This document shows positions 5,197-5,436 of a DNA stretch of 5,436 bases, in pieces. Numbering within the stretch: position 1 is the stretch's first letter; every line of letters starts with the position of its first letter. The stretch comes from Bacillota bacterium. GTDB lineage: Bacteria; Bacillota_I; Bacilli_A; RFN20; CAG-826. Made by a program: the position numbers and the translations under genes. The DNA lies in NCBI GenBank assembly GCA_016872075.1, contig VHBF01000034.1, positions 1 to 5,436 on the forward strand, in the 5' to 3' direction. Under the pieces are notes generated by a model. The model was not told the DNA's origin. It saw only the letters and a list, made by a program, of their open reading frames with translations, and ran no database searches.

Positions 5197-5436
5197 TTAT
5201 TTTAACTTATTTGGGTCAATCCCGAGTTTAAATAATTCTTTTTCGTAAATGCCAATTTTCTTGACTAAGAGGAAGTTGTCTTGATTAATTTCCACCGTTT
5301 TATTCGAATTAATGACTTTTACTTTATCTTTCATATCGGCGACTTGAATTTCTAAATCCGCAATTTTCTTTTTTAAAGATTGGACCAAGGAAGCCTGTTG
5401 TGCAAGTAAAGGTAGTTCATCTTTGATAAATTGTTC
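5197..5436 (-). CDS. Probable GpsB/DivIVA-like cell-division coiled-coil protein, C-terminal part (5' end beyond right edge)
   Basis: The frame is open from the right edge (5436) to a TAA at 5199-5197, giving 79 residues without the start; a TTG codon at 5388 is internal, since the frame continues upstream of it. The visible part starts EQFIKDELPLL, continues as a heptad-like coiled coil (KKKIADLEIQVADMKDKVKV), passes a polar linker (about SNKTVEINQ), and ends DNFLLVKKIGIYEKELFKLG plus six residues. This layout resembles B. subtilis GpsB, whose coiled coil, polar linker and C-terminal TNFDILKRLSNLEKHVFG segment align in spirit, and gpsB is the neighbour of rnpB in Bacillus. GpsB links division and wall synthesis at the membrane. 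Similarity is short and of low complexity, so another small coiled-coil protein is possible. The stop lies 2 nt before rnpB. Confidence 0.5.
   Translation of the reverse strand, partial: EQFIKDELPLLAQQASLVQSLKKKIADLEIQVADMKDKVKVINSNKTVEINQDNFLLVKKIGIYEKELFKLGIDPNKLK
5199..5204 (-). promoter_or_regulatory. Possible -10 element for rnpB
   Basis: The minus strand has TAAAAT (5/6 to TATAAT) exactly 6 nt before G5192, the first G of the P1 helix, which would let RNase P RNA start with its mature 5' end. It overlaps the last codons of the upstream gene. The -35 position at 17-nt spacing (ACTCGG) does not match the consensus; a TTGACC lies too close (9 nt). Weak, spacing-based evidence. Confidence 0.3.

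Noticed and set aside
4937..5248. Plus-strand reading frame of about 103 codons
   Set aside because: It is the antisense of rnpB; the sequence there is fully explained by conserved RNase P RNA elements and the peptide resembles no family.
5386..5388. TTG as the start codon of the coiled-coil gene
   Set aside because: The same frame continues open to the window edge with protein-like sequence, so the true start is outside the window.
1..5436. UGA-as-Trp (Mycoplasma) genetic code
   Set aside because: Tryptophans checked in conserved proteins are encoded by TGG, all genes are complete under the standard code, and all visible stops are TAA.
1..5436. Mobile element, CRISPR array or defence system
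   Set aside because: No transposase-like gene, terminal repeats, spaced direct repeats or unfamiliar gene cluster; conserved housekeeping synteny accounts for nearly all bases.

Overview
The window looks like chromosomal housekeeping DNA from an AT-rich, low-GC Gram-positive bacterium (Bacillota, possibly a Mollicutes-related lineage such as Acholeplasma/Izemoplasma relatives). The reasons are the gene order pgsA-cinA-recA followed by rny-ymdB, which is typical of Bacillota; a type-B-like RNase P RNA; and a GpsB-like coiled-coil gene just upstream of rnpB, as in Bacillus. All six complete gene ends use TAA. The tryptophan codons I checked are TGG and the reading frames hold with the standard code, so the UGA=Trp code of Mycoplasma is not in use. 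The lineage is an inference from sequence character and synteny only.

Every gene lies on the minus strand, so transcription runs from the right edge to the left edge. Right block (5436 to about 2690): the 3' part of a GpsB/DivIVA-like coiled-coil gene, then rnpB (RNase P RNA), pgsA (phosphatidylglycerophosphate synthase), a stand-alone CinA C-terminal (PncC-type) amidohydrolase gene, and recA. Spacing is extremely tight: rnpB begins about 2 nt after the stop of the upstream gene and ends about 11 nt before the pgsA start, and pgsA and cinA overlap by 8 nt. recA is closed by a clear hairpin terminator. Left block (about 2680 to 1): a candidate promoter, a leader of about 180 nt rich in inverted repeats, rny (RNase Y), ymdB (YmdB phosphodiesterase) and the first 32 codons of a probable miaB, separated by only 6 nt at each junction.

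Functionally the window joins RNA processing and decay (RNase P RNA, RNase Y, YmdB, tRNA modification by MiaB) with recombination (RecA), NAD-salvage-type deamidation (CinA C-domain), membrane lipid synthesis (PgsA) and probably cell division (GpsB-like). I see no mobile element, CRISPR array, toxin or defence system, and no evidence of a wholly new system. The parts most worth a second look are non-coding: the rnpB gene wedged without spacers between two coding genes, and the rny leader, where a dyad sits between the -35 and -10 and the predicted transcript would start with a C(UUCG)G hairpin.
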